Under the pieces are notes generated by a model, which saw only the letters and a program-made list of their open reading frames with translations, ran no database searches and was not told the DNA's origin. From positions 152,818,501-152,882,500 of the forward strand of contig JAZHRO010000063.1 in NCBI GenBank assembly GCA_037157565.1: 64,000 nt of DNA, given 5' to 3'. Shown in pieces: positions 1 through 10,898 of the stretch; position 1 is the stretch's first letter; each line of letters opens with the position of its first letter. The position numbers and the translations under genes were made by a program. The stretch comes from Thalassia testudinum (lineage: Eukaryota > Streptophyta > Magnoliopsida > Alismatales > Hydrocharitaceae).

Positions 1-2296
1 CTTGAAGAATTTGTCAATTACAAGGCCATTTTATTCACTCTCCTCCCCTCTCAATTAAATGCATACATGCGTGTATTTCTACAAATGCGACTATGGATAC
101 CTAATATGCACTGGTAATGCTAGGAAATAGCACAAGACGGCATAACTGTTGGTGTATTTTTGCTGTGCAATCAGTAGGCCAAATGTTTGCCAAATTAAAT
201 CCCTTGCTTGGAAATCGAGCTCAACTTTCTTTTTGGTGTTTTATATATATGATTTTTATAGCTTTTGAAATAACGGCAATACGAATTTTGTTGATAGCGG
301 GAAAATAATTACTACATATTTCAATAAAGCTAACCCTAAGGTGATAGGTAGAGCCTCTCCCTAAGCTCACCCTAGGCACGTGGAGGCCTAGAATAATTAG
401 GGAGAGGGAGTGAAACAAATGCTAGGGAAAAATTGTAAAAAGCAATGCAACAAAAATTGAAAGAAGGCAATTTGAATTAAAAATGAACTTGTTCTACACA
501 AAACATATAGAGGAAAGCTTCTAATCTACTTCAAATGTAAGAAGATAAAAACACAAATCCTCTAAATGAAATGGTGAAGAAGATGATGGCTTCTTGCTCC
601 AAGCCTAGTAGCTCCCGAGGTTGAAAAGAGTCCTCCAACTCCTCCTTCTTGAGATGCTCCTCCAAATGATGTCCTCCAAGGTGGTAGCTACCACCTTCAA
701 TTCTCCTCCTCAAGGGTGGACGTCCACCCTAGGTCATTCTCCTTTTCCTGGCCATCCTCCTTGAAGTGGAATAGCCCTCCTCCTTGGCATGGCCCAAGTT
801 GAAGAGAGTGGGGAGAAGAAGGCACCAAAGGGACTGGTGATGTGCCCCCTTAATCTTCTTCTCTACTCCTTCTTGGTCGTAGGTGTAGGTGGGTATAGGT
901 AGAATAATACGCTAATGGAGGATGCTCCAAAATGGTGGTAGGTGGTGGGTTTATCTAGAGTAGGAAGGGGGCATAGGTGGCTCTTGGAATGGATGGCTAG
1001 GATAGGATATGGGGGTAGTTGGGGATCCTATGGCTAAGGGTGATTGGCGCCAACCCAAGGGGCACCTAGGTGGTGGTTATGGGTGGTGGCACCCCTTGAT
1101 GTTGGTGCCAAAATGGTTTCTAGAAGGGGGGCTTAGGTGGTGCCAAGTAGGGTTCTAGAAGGAGGGGTAGGTGGGTGGTTAGGATGGGTTGTAGGGTTAT
1201 GTGTATGGTGGATATGGGGGTGGATGTTGGCGCCAAAAATGGGGGTAGTTAGGGTTAGGTTTTGGCGCCAAAATTGGTGCCTTTTGGTGGTGATGATGGG
1301 GTGAAGAGGTGGCTAGGTGGTGGCGCCAACTTGGAGTAGGATAGCTAGCTTAGGTAGGGCTTAAGTTGGTGGAGCTAGCTAGGGTTGAGTTGAAGGTGGT
1401 GGATGGCCAAGGAGCTTGTTGCTAGCTATGCTAAGCTAAGCTAAGCTAGCTTAGCTAGCTACGGAGTAGAGGAGGAGGTATTGGAGCTAGGGTTTGAAGA
1501 GAGGAGCTGAGGAGGAGAAGCCTGGAGCTTGAATTGGAGCTAGCAGCTGCTGAAGAGGGGGGCATGGAGCTACTCTAGTTGGCTTAGCTTGCTAGTCCTT
1601 TGCTAGCTGCTAAGCCAAGCTAAAGTAAGCTGGCTTCTACCATAATGAGCTGAGGTGAGCTGGGTTTGGTGCCTCTAGGGAGGATCAAGCTGGTTGAGGT
1701 AGCTAAGGTAGCTTAGCTCAACTAAGTTGAGCTAAGCTGAGTCCCCGAGAGCTAGACTTGAGCTTCCTGAGCTGGGATGAATTCATCTTCAGCTGGCTGG
1801 AGTTGAGTAGAGCTGGATGTAGCTGGACCTGAGCTAGGGTGAACTCCAGTCAACTCAGCTGAGCTAGCTAGAGCTCCCTGTGGACTAATGGGAGTTGAGA
1901 TGAGTTAGACTCAGCTAAGTTGAGCTGAGCTAGGGTGAGCTAAGATGAGCTCTCTTGAGCTTCCATTCAGCTGAGATGAGCTGAATGGAGCTAGGATGAG
2001 CTAATCCTATTTCAGGTGAGCTAAATTCCAGTTATGGTAAGCTGGATCAAGCTGAGTTCTAGCTAGTTTGTGCTTCTCCTTCACCTGTTGCCTTCCTGAG
2101 TGCTAGGGTTCTAAGGATCTGTTAATCTATTTATCCCTAGCAGTCACAAAAACACATTAAAAAGATAATAAAAAATGCAATGCATGCCTAACCTAATTAT
2201 TTCCTAAATGCAACCCAGAAACCCATTTGCAGAGTAAAATCCTAAGTTCTAGGTTTGTTTTAATGCATAAGAATAGTGATAAACTGGCGTTTATCA
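1..2296 (-). mobile_element. LTR-like fragment, minus orientation, left edge not resolved
   Basis: No coding sequence is recognisable. The right edge is the best evidence: 2277-2296 read TGATAAACTGGCGTTTATCA, a terminal palindrome of the kind that opens other LTRs here (compare TGATAAAC at 15490 and TGATGATAACATCATCA at 6661), followed by unrelated sequence. On the minus strand this would be an LTR start with no polypurine tract outside it, so 2296 would be an outer boundary (5' LTR or solo LTR). The possible target duplicate ATAGC after it has no convincing partner on the left. The interior (about 700-1330) is rich in GGTGG and GGCGCCAA, and 1330-2060 is a degenerate GAGCT repeat. The lineage is uncertain. 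Confidence 0.35.
1330..2060. repeat. Cryptic simple repeat built on GAGCT/AGCTAGCT
   Basis: The pentamer GAGCT and its relatives (AGCTGAGCT, GCTAGCTA, TGAGCTAAG) recur dozens of times in irregular register. AGCT is self-complementary, so both strands look alike and many short foldbacks are possible. It is not a clean tandem array. It lies in the LTR-like fragment and probably grew there by slippage. Confidence 0.6.
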
Positions 2297-2440
2297 ATAG
2301 CATATTTTTCTTTTAGCACATTTTTTTCTGCATATTGCATATTGTCAAGTTGGCCGATGTTGAACGTTAAAATTTCAAGAGCAATTCCAGGTGATTTCTA
2401 TCCATTTACTCCCAGCTGTACTTATGTTCTTTTATATTCA

Positions 2441-2478
2441 TGCATGAGGACATGCAAGAACTTAGGCATGGGAGGGTA
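2441..2478 (+). other. Internal hairpin plus PPT-like motif of element A
   Basis: TGCATG-AGGA-CATGCA (2441-2456) is a perfect 6-bp stem with a four-base loop, followed by CTTAGGCATGGGAGGGTAGA. The same order (stem, AGGA-type loop, about 8 nt, TAGGCATGGGGG) occurs internally in C, E, F and G, although the stem bases differ. Confidence 0.6.
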
Positions 2479-3402
2479 GATACGACAAAACTGAAAATTT
2501 TTATGCCAACATTTTGGAAAACCTTAGAGCTACATGTCAAATGTACTTTAGGACCCTAAATAAAAGAACAACCGACTCCACCTCCAATGCTCGTATTGGA
2601 GCTAAAAAGTATCTACAACAGCCACTTTCGACTCACTCACTCACCTTTTATTCTAAATCTAGGGTCAAGCTGAATGAAACCCGATATGGGAATTTTACAA
2701 AGTACAAATTGTATGAGGTTACTTTTTTATAGCATATATACATATTACATTCATGAATAAGAATTTTATCAAGAGAATGCATTAGGGATTTTATCCTCTA
2801 GTTGATTCATGTAATCTGGAATCCAGTATAACTTTTCACACACATGTAGAATTTGCAATGGATTCACAGTGAAGGCTGATAAAATTCTTTAGTCTGTCGA
2901 GAAGAAGTACTTCTTCTCCTAAACTCTTAGACAATGTTTTGGGAGTTAGGCAGATTTTCTTCCAAAAATCCACCAAATAGTGTGAGATGAGAATAGAGAG
3001 TACTGGTGCTGTAAGATTAGTGCAAGGAATCTGGAATCCTAGATAATTTGGTGATGATACTCAGAGATTAGGCATAGTTTTCACTCTCAGTTCTTGTGTA
3101 TACATTTTTATGTGAAATTTTGAGAGCCACCAAATAAGGCAATTACGCGGAGAGCGAGTTTTCATAAAACTAGGGTTAAGGTGGATGGTTATGACCATTC
3201 TTTATAGAATCCTCGGTTGAAGGAGGGTATTGATGTCAAGGTCAGAAATACACCGGCCTATCTATCTTTCCTGATGCCGTGAGTAGGCAGTTCCACCAAA
3301 TAAGCCACCTAATGTCCCTTGAGTACCACCAATCCCTAATAATGCCTCTTCAATAAAATTCATCAATGTGTTGCTAGATTGTGTTGAGTTATAAAAATTA
3401 TA

Positions 3403-3492
3403 TATGAAAAAAAAAGAATGAAAAAATGAGAAAAAGAAAAAAAAAGAAAAAAAGGAAAAGAAAAAAAAAAGAGAAGAAAAGAGCAGAAAAAG
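3403..3492 (+). repeat. A/G-rich low-complexity tract
   Basis: Runs of A broken by single G, about 90 bp. C, E, F and G have A- or A/G-rich tracts on their sense strands at the equivalent place between their two PPT-like motifs. Confidence 0.8.
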
Positions 3493-4197
3493 AGTTTGTG
3501 AATATTTAGTATTTATTTCATTTGCATTGATGTAATATCACCAAATAAATTTGAGATCCATCAAATAAGGCCTTAACCTATTTTTCTATGTTTCTAATCG
3601 CCCAAATACTAGCTGAGGAATTCCAATTTAGTGTTAAGGTTATGAGAACTCAATTAAAGTGTTAATGCCAAGTGAGACTACCAAATACGGATCATACGTG
3701 AGAATCTAGTGAGATTGTGAGCTCTAAGAGAAAAAAAATAGAGAGAGAAAGAGAGAATGAATACAAAGGAACCAAAAGAGAGCATAGTTTTTCTCTTTTT
3801 TTCTGAGTTGAGTTACATAATAATTTGGGAATCTAGATTCTATAGTACTAATCTTTATGTAGCACTAGTCAAGAGTGAGCCACTAAATATATAATCTTTT
3901 CCTCTAAGATTCTCTACCTAAGCTTAAAGCTGGATGGAATTCATAGAATATCTTGAATACCCCAAGGGAAGAAGTTTTCCTATCCCGCTAGAATTTTACT
4001 AGGGGTCAAGTACAAGCTTTAGAGGTGAGTCAGTTTTTTCACTCAAATCTATTGCAAAAGCTACATAGCTGAACCTTCACGATTATCTGGATTTCTAGAG
4101 CATAGGATGAAAACAAAAAGGTGAAAAATCTCTAGGCATACACTTAATAAAATAATCAATCCCTTAGGGACCCCTTTGTGAATAATTTTGTTTTGCA

Positions 4198-4233
4198 TTT
4201 GCTAGGGACTAGCAAGATTTAGGCATAGGGATA
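4198..4233 (+). other. Polypurine tract of element A with preceding hairpin
   Basis: TTTGCTAGGGACTAGCAAG forms a 6-7 bp stem with loop GGGAC, then TTTAGGCATAGGGATA runs directly into the LTR start TGATTGCG at 4234. The place and sequence match the 3' polypurine tracts of C, E, F and G, so this is the expected plus-strand primer site. Confidence 0.65.
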
Positions 4234-6432
4234 TGATTGCGCAGTAATCAGAGGTCTTAATTGACCTAAATTAGGCTAGGACTTAGCGTAAGTTAGGACA
4301 GTTCACGCATGCATAAGCATTACTTGCATCCTTATTGCTTTCTTTTAGCTATGCATAAAATAATGCTATAATGTACTGATTAGGTGCAATATGTCAATTG
4401 TAGGTAATAAGCTTATCAGAAGCTAAATCTGAAGCTGGATCAAAAGCGGGATCTGAAGAATAATGAGTAACTGGTGTTGCAATAGAGATGGAGCGGAAGA
4501 CCTAAAGTAGATGTAGTACATAATAATGTAAGGGAGTTAAGGTACACTATTCTACTAAGTAGGAATAAAGCAGTAAAATATAAGGAACTTAGGACCATCC
4601 TAGCCTTAGGATAGCCTAGAAGCTTCCCCAAGCCTTAGCCACCATAAGATTAGGTCACCACACACTAGGAAACCTTAAAATCCTAATTCCAACCTCTATC
4701 TGGATGTTCAGATGAATTACAAGATGTCCAGAACCCTTAGCCAACTCCCGCACACCTTAAACCCACTTCTACAGTATTATTGGATGTCCAGACACTTGGT
4801 CAGACGTCCAATTTCTGCAGAATACCCAAGACAGAACCTAGAATCCTTCCTGACTCTGATTAGACGTCTAGAATTGAAGTCTGGACTTCTGATTTTTGAG
4901 TATAAGTCATCTGATGCTATTATTGGGCATCTGGAACTACTCTCAAGTTCCTATTTTGAGATTCAAGCCTTGATCTTGGATCTCTAGGCCCCTAAACCCA
5001 ATTATAACCTCATAGGAACCTAAATTAAGGTGCCCTAACCATAGTACATCACCTCTAGACCTCCCTAAGGACCTAACTAGGTCCTCACTAAACTTAATTG
5101 ACTTAGATCATAGTCAACTACCATTTCCTAGTCAATTGGACTCATAGGGTCCAATTGAGCTCAGATCTTAACCCATACGAGTCCATTGTACTCAATAAAA
5201 GTCCAATTGACCTAAGAGCAACCTAATTGAGTTATTTCACTCTCAATTAGGTTCACACCCATTCAATTAAACTTGCGTTAAGTTTAATTGCATTTCCTCC
5301 TTAGCAATTACGGTTTGCAACCCTAATTTATGACCTACACCAACCTAAACCCCCTTAGGACCTAACCTATATCACTTAGACACATAGGGCACGACCACAC
5401 ACACACACACCCATTCATGCACTCCCACACCACTTAGAGTATTCTAGGTTCTTCCAAAGGTGGCGCCACTCTTGGTTGCCAAAATTAGCAACCAAGAGCC
5501 ATTCAAATTGGAGATCCACAAATGGTGGATCTAAAAACCACCACTCTCTCTCTTTGGTCGGCCACTCTTGGAGCTCTCTCTAGAGAGTTCCACACTTCTC
5601 TAGAGAGTCTCCCTTACGTCTATAAAATGACCTAAGGGGTGTCCATTTGCACCCATCCATTTCTTGGCTTCATCCACTCTTGGTGCCATTTAGCTTAGTT
5701 TTATTCCACATCCACTCCACATCCATGTCCACGAGTAGCTTCACCATGGCCACTTCCACCTCCATGACAAGATGCTGGATCACCTCTCAAACCTCTCTCC
5801 AATGGCCGACCTAAGCACCATTGGCCGCCCCTCCTCTCAACCAACCCAAAGGCTATCGGAGCCCACCTCCAAATGCCCTTATTTCGGCCAGATTAGTAGC
5901 TTAGTTCATTGTTTACATGCTTTATTTACTGCTTAGTAGTGTAGCTCTTTATTCTCCCCCAATGATGCATGCAAAATCCCCCCATAGATTCATGTATGCG
6001 ATCGTTTTCTGCTAGCTAGATTTGTATTTTCTAAACATTCCTCTATAAGCTTTCCACGTGCTTAATGCTGTAGCCACCATCATGAATTGAATGAATGAAA
6101 ATCTTTTTACTATATATATATATCTATGTGTGAAAATCACCATGAGCTTATTGCAATATATTTTGTGTGATTGAAGTTGCCTGCTTTTAATTATTATCTA
6201 TTGGAACCAGCATGTCATACATCAATACGTAAATCACCATAAACTGACATGAGATTTTAAGCAAATAGAGTGAAGGAGATCTATTTCAAATCTGCATTTC
6301 CATAAACGCCTCCCAAAGACGAACAGCCGAGACTCAAGTCTCGTTATTCTTACAAATTATCTTTGACGAGCGTTTAGCACAACTATACTACGATTTTCGA
6401 TGATTTTAAAATGCGCGAAAATGATATTGTCA
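4234..6432 (+). mobile_element. 3' LTR of element A (Athila-like)
   Basis: It starts TGATTGCGCA right after the polypurine tract and ends ATGATATTGTCA, with no primer site following, so it is a 3' LTR of about 2.2 kb. A TATA box (CTATAAAATG) lies at 5620-5629. The last 150 bp parallel the end of solo LTR D (GCCTCCC... ACTACGA... ATGCG... GTCA), which supports the boundary. Between 4700 and 4930 there are several copies of (T)CCAGACGTC-like words, also abundant in the Tekay LTR. Its target duplicate would be GTTCT at 6433; the partner is outside the window. Confidence 0.6.
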
Positions 6433-6660
6433 GTTCTCGCCCCTCCTCGTCACCACCCCTCCTCGATCATTGGCCATCATCATCGATCATCGCACATCTT
6501 CCCCTTCCTCAAGCAACTCCTCGTCGCCACCCTCCTCCTCCTCGTCTTCCTCCTCCTCCATGCTCCCTCCTCTTCCTCCTCCTCATCGCCCTCCTACCAG
6601 CACGCCCTCCTCTTCCTCCTCCTCATCGTCTTCATCATCTTCTTCCTCCTCCTCCTCCAC
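6433..6660. repeat. CTC/CTT simple repeat between elements A and B
   Basis: A pyrimidine-rich stretch of CTC, CTT and ATC triplets. It is open in all three forward frames only because the composition lacks stop codons. It could be a scrap of pre-insertion DNA. Its last five bases, TCCAC, are the left target site of element B. Confidence 0.75.
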
Positions 6661-9340
6661 TGATGATAACATCATCATGAACCATAACTAGCTTCAATTA
6701 ATCACAATCAAGAGGCAAATGCTCCTACATAATCGCCTAAGAGCCATAACTCACTGAATATCCATTCTGAGAGGAATACATTAAAACAGGGTTAATTTTG
6801 CAGTTTTAACAGCATATCATGAATGCAAAATAACCATGGGATTTCCCAAAGGTTAATCTAAGGTCTAATAAGCATTAAAGTCTAATAAGAGGGTCAATGC
6901 ATAAAGAAATGTGATTTTGTGCACCTCGAGAACTGATTCAGCTCTAAAAATCCTAATTTCAGATCCGCTTAAATAACAGAGGTTTTGGTTAGGATAAAAT
7001 CCATCTAAACCTTTATAAAATAATATAAAAATATTCCATAAGGTTTGGTAATCTTGGTTTGACCATCTGAACCTATTTTGACCTCAAATAGAGTCTCACA
7101 CGGAAAGTTGCCCTAATTTGGGTTTCTCCACAAATTTCCCAGTTAATCTTGCTCAAAACTGAAATCCAAATTCACCATCAGATTCCTTGGGTCAAAATTA
7201 GATTTGTACCAAAATTTGGGCCCAATCAAAAATCATGTTGACCTAGTTTGCATTTTAGTCCAATCAGACTCTTTCTCTCTCACATATGCCCATAGCTTTT
7301 GAAATCCTTGCAATCTGGACCTTAACTTTGTTATCTTCTTTTCAAGCAGGTCCTTGCCGCCATTGAGGTCAACTTGACATCGAAGCAAGGTTTGACCACT
7401 CCTAAACCTACTCGAATCAACACCAAATCCCACCAAATTTGGTGGGATTGATGTTCACACCTAGGAGAATCATCTGGGAGCAATTTTGAGTCGCAAATCT
7501 GTGCTGATTGCTCGTGCGAGCACACAAGAATTAGGGATCTCATTCCTCCAATCCCAAGCTATGGAAACCGTCTTTCCTAATCTAGAGCTCGCCCTGAAGC
7601 TCTATAAAGCTTCCTCGTGCACAACCGCCCCAAGTTATCTAGGTTTAAGACCAGAACAAGTCTTCCACCTCTCCCACGACTAACTATAACCTACCCTCTG
7701 GCAGCCATCTCGACCTCCCTCATCTATTCCTCCAATGGTCAAATTGGAAGCTCAGCGATCTTCCTTATCTTCCTTTGATGGTGGCCAACCAAAGCCTCGA
7801 CGTCTTCAACACTTTCTTCGTCGTTGTTCATCCACCGAAGTATTCTCCTTCTCCGATGCCGGCCAATCATAGCTGGTGCCAAAGCCTCACATCTTTGTCA
7901 TGTAATTAGGTGAGACCTCTTCCTCTTCTCCTCCTTAACCTCTCTAGCTCCTCTCCTTTCTCTTTCGACCACCAATGTCGCCATTTGCCCTCCGTCTTCC
8001 CCATGTCCAGTGACGCATCGGCAAAGCCTGTTGCTCACCACACCGCACCAAACACCTTCACTCCACATCCAAAACATCCATCGTGCCCCGCTGGCCAAAA
8101 TCCCTTACGAAATTGAGGGGATTGGATCACCAAACTCCCTATTGAATACACCCCTCGTCGCTCACTTTCCCTGACATCTTCTGACCATCACACCCTGATT
8201 CACCACGAAATCGCCACCACTACCCTCGCCATCACTTGGCGAGCATCCTGAGATGTTTTAATATGGCAGTGGGGCCTTATCTCATGTTTTAGGTGGTCAC
8301 CATCCTCCGCCGCTACCCTCGCCTTCGTTGATTGCCCATGCAGTGCTCCAGCCGTCTTCAACCAAATTACTACCTCCAGGTCTCGCGGAACTTTTCCAAG
8401 AATCCTTCTAGGACATCAGTTGAGATGCCTACCTATATAGCCATTCCAATTAGAGAAGCCTCTTTACAGCAGTTGCATGAAGAACAATGGGACGTATAGA
8501 CCCACATCGGCAGATGAGAGCCTCGCGACCACGCATATTCATTTTGTGCTCTCATCTCGCTACACAGGAACACGAGGGGTCGGGTCCCTCATTCCCATGC
8601 ATCCACAAATATCCGATTACCCACCTACTCACACCTCACTTGTGACACCACACCCGCATGATTGGTCACTGTACATGACCCGATAACTCGACATATGATC
8701 CGATTATACCCAGGTCTTGAGGAGGAAGGTTTGTAAGAGAGAGGGGGAGGGTTTTGCTACATGCTCCTCTTCCTTGTGCTAAAGAGAAAGAAAGCCCTAT
8801 GCGATGCTTAGCCGCTGAAGGGAGTTGGTTCCCTTGTGCTGTGAAGGAGAAGAAAGGGAAGGCTTGTGAAGAAACGAAGAAGAAGGCTCTTAGAAGCCTT
8901 ATGCTATAGAGGCTAAGTGTTAAGACACTTAAGCTATCTGTGGAAGGTCTAATACTAAGTACTATAGCATTAAGAACACTATTGACTTATTTGGCTACAT
9001 TGAATGGTTAGGATATATGCTTAAATAAACTAGAATAATTGGTGATTTAAATCACCATTCTTTTGTCTTCTTGATTTCTTTTTATCCTAATGAGAGTTTG
9101 AGAAACTATTGCTTCTTATTGAATATATTTCTAAGTATTTATTCATTGAATATCTTCAATAGCATCTGTTTATTGTGCTCATTTATTTCAATTCAAGATT
9201 AGTGTTGTGAATTTCATATTTGCTCCCTGTGATTGACCTCGGACTCTTTTGTGATTCTGAGCATATAAATTTAAATGGTTTGAGCGATTTTGTCCTATAC
9301 TATAATGCATCTCTCAAACAATGACGATCTCGCTTAAACA
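6661..9340 (+). mobile_element. 5' LTR of element B (B/C/F family)
   Basis: It begins with the near-palindromic terminus TGATGATAACATCATCA and ends CGCTTAAACA, followed at once by a tRNA-Asp primer site, so it is a 5' LTR of about 2.68 kb. A TATA box (CTATAAAG) is at 7602-7609. It is homologous along its length to the LTRs at 33851-36592 and 55353-58076, and in reverse to those at 10899-13635 and 31809-33850. A perfect 16-bp palindrome, GGTGATTTAAATCACC, lies near 9040 in the putative U5. No real gene is inside. Confidence 0.85.
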
Positions 9341-9366
9341 TTTTGGTGACGTTGCTGGGGAGCAAC
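9341..9366 (+). other. Primer-binding site of element B (tRNA-Asp type)
   Basis: TGGTGACGTTGCTGGGGA (9344-9361) matches the complement of the tRNA-Asp 3' end, TGGCGCCGTTGCCGGGGA, with a few transitions. It follows the LTR after TTT. GTTGCT-GGGG-AGCAAC (9351-9366) can pair, placing most of the site in a stem-loop. Confidence 0.8.
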
Positions 9367-10560
9367 ACACAATTCACACATTAATCTTATCTTTCTTGAT
9401 ATTTATCTGAGCACTAACTTGCCTTGTTTGCTTTGCTTGTGATTTTGACAGCTAGACCATGAAGAGATCTTTCACGCAGATCAACCACTCCTGGGGTAGG
9501 TAAATTTCTCTTCTTCCCTAATCAACCCCTAATCTTTTGGAAGAGAGAAAAAGGAAACAAATCAATTAGGATTCATCTACCTTATTTTCTTAGTAAGCAT
9601 CATTTAAAGGAAAGTTTCATGATTTGCGAATTCAATATCTAATTGAAGTTGAGAACGATTCTGTTTAGAGATCCCTACCTTGATTTCCCGTACCTACTAG
9701 GGATTTATGCTTAATTTCTTTTTCGATCATGTTGGACTACACACTTCTTGTTTGAAGTCCAAGATGTACATTTGAGATCAAATTGGACTTGGAATGGAAC
9801 CAATTAGGGTTTCTACTCTATGGTTTTGAAGTGTTAGTTCACAATTGCTTGAATTAAAGGAAATTAACTCTCCTGCATTTGTGTGCTACCTAAACCTTGG
9901 CTTGAAGAAATCTAATCAAAAGAATCCTAAAATCAAGCTCTAAATTCACTTGAACCCTAAAATTGTGGACCTAATAATCTGATAGTCAATTCAAGGTGAT
10001 CTTTGGATCTTGACCTAGATTTCATTCTTCATCTTTTAGGGTAGGTTAGGCGAAGTTGGTCTACTTTGTGGCCCAATCAACCTCCAAATTAGGTCACAAA
10101 TTGAATTAACTTCTAACCAAGTGAAATCTAAGGCACAAATTAGGAATAAAATTGGTAGACTTAAGGTCTCAATTCATACATTCCGATTTACTTGGAACTG
10201 TAGTGACAAGGAAGGTCAGGCGGGGGAAACCCTGTAACCCGTGGGGATGCTCTACCATGTAGGGGTCTTTGTGGCGCTCTCCCTTCCTGGTTGCCCAGGT
10301 ACACCACGAGCATGTGGATTTTTGATTCAAAGGTATCATCTGCCTAGAAACAAGCCTTAGTCATCTAAAATCTTTAGGTTCCTTGATTAGGTCCAATTCA
10401 TATCCAATCCCTCATCATTTCCTTAGAGCACAGACATAGGAAAGGTCCCTAGGTTTCTAACCTAGAGGCCCTCATTAGAATTGTTCTTCTTGGGGATTTC
10501 TAATCTGATCCAATCACTTCAATCTGAACCTAAGTTTGATTCTACATCTTGATTCACCTA
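9367..10560 (+). other. 5' leader of element B
   Basis: About 1.2 kb of non-coding leader, homologous to the leaders of F (36621-37762) and C (30591-31780, reversed). The conserved part at about 10196-10312 is GC-richer than its surroundings and contains GGGGGAAACCCTGTAACCC, a TACCATGTAGGGG segment and CTCTCCCTTCCTGG. It may be a packaging or translation-control structure. No ORF is preserved. Confidence 0.6.
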
Positions 10561-10572
10561 CCTAATTTGAAA

Positions 10573-10898
10573 ATGCAACCTGACAAATTAGGAAGACTTT
10601 TAGGAAACCTAAATCCTAAATGAGCATGAAAGAAATGATGATTGAGAATGCTCTGATACATCATGATGAATATTACAAAAACTCATATCTATCTCGACAC
10701 ATTCATGTTAATATACCGGAAAAAACAACCCACATTATGAACCATGCTGGAATGCAATTTACATAAATGTTACATGGTTCAACCCAGGACGATCTTTTAA
10801 CTGAATAGAGTGAATTGTGGAGATTGCACAATATTGAGTATATACAATGTTTGTCAAATCCACACCTTTGGGAGATATACCAAGGTCTCATGGAAAAA
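10573..10898 (+). pseudogene. 5' fragment of the B/C/F-family ORF, cut by element C
   Basis: Homologous to the start of the ORF in F (37763 onward) and C: the conserved core KEKMIEDAL is changed here to KEMMIENAL, followed by the HHDEYYKN and SRHIHVNIP segments. Several stops break it. Reading ends in GGAAAAA at 10898, where element C begins; in C itself the uninterrupted reading continues CGTGGGTACATG, which shows the cut point. The protein family is not recognised. Confidence 0.6.

Larger units (their letters stand above)
2297..4233 (+). mobile_element. Element A: 3' non-coding part of an Athila-like element
   Basis: This is the internal segment just upstream of the 3' LTR of element A. 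No ORF is convincing. It has the layout seen in C, E, F and G: a first hairpin plus GGCATGGG motif (2441-2478), an A/G-rich tract on the sense strand (about 3403-3492), then a second hairpin plus polypurine motif abutting the LTR (4198-4233). The phrase CACCAAATAAG and variants recur several times between 3120 and 3690. The gag-pol part must lie left of the window or is lost. Confidence 0.55.

Noticed and set aside
6400..6691. Three overlapping forward ORFs in 6400-6691
   Set aside because: They are the three frames of one CTC/CTT simple repeat, giving runs of S, P and L; no protein signal.
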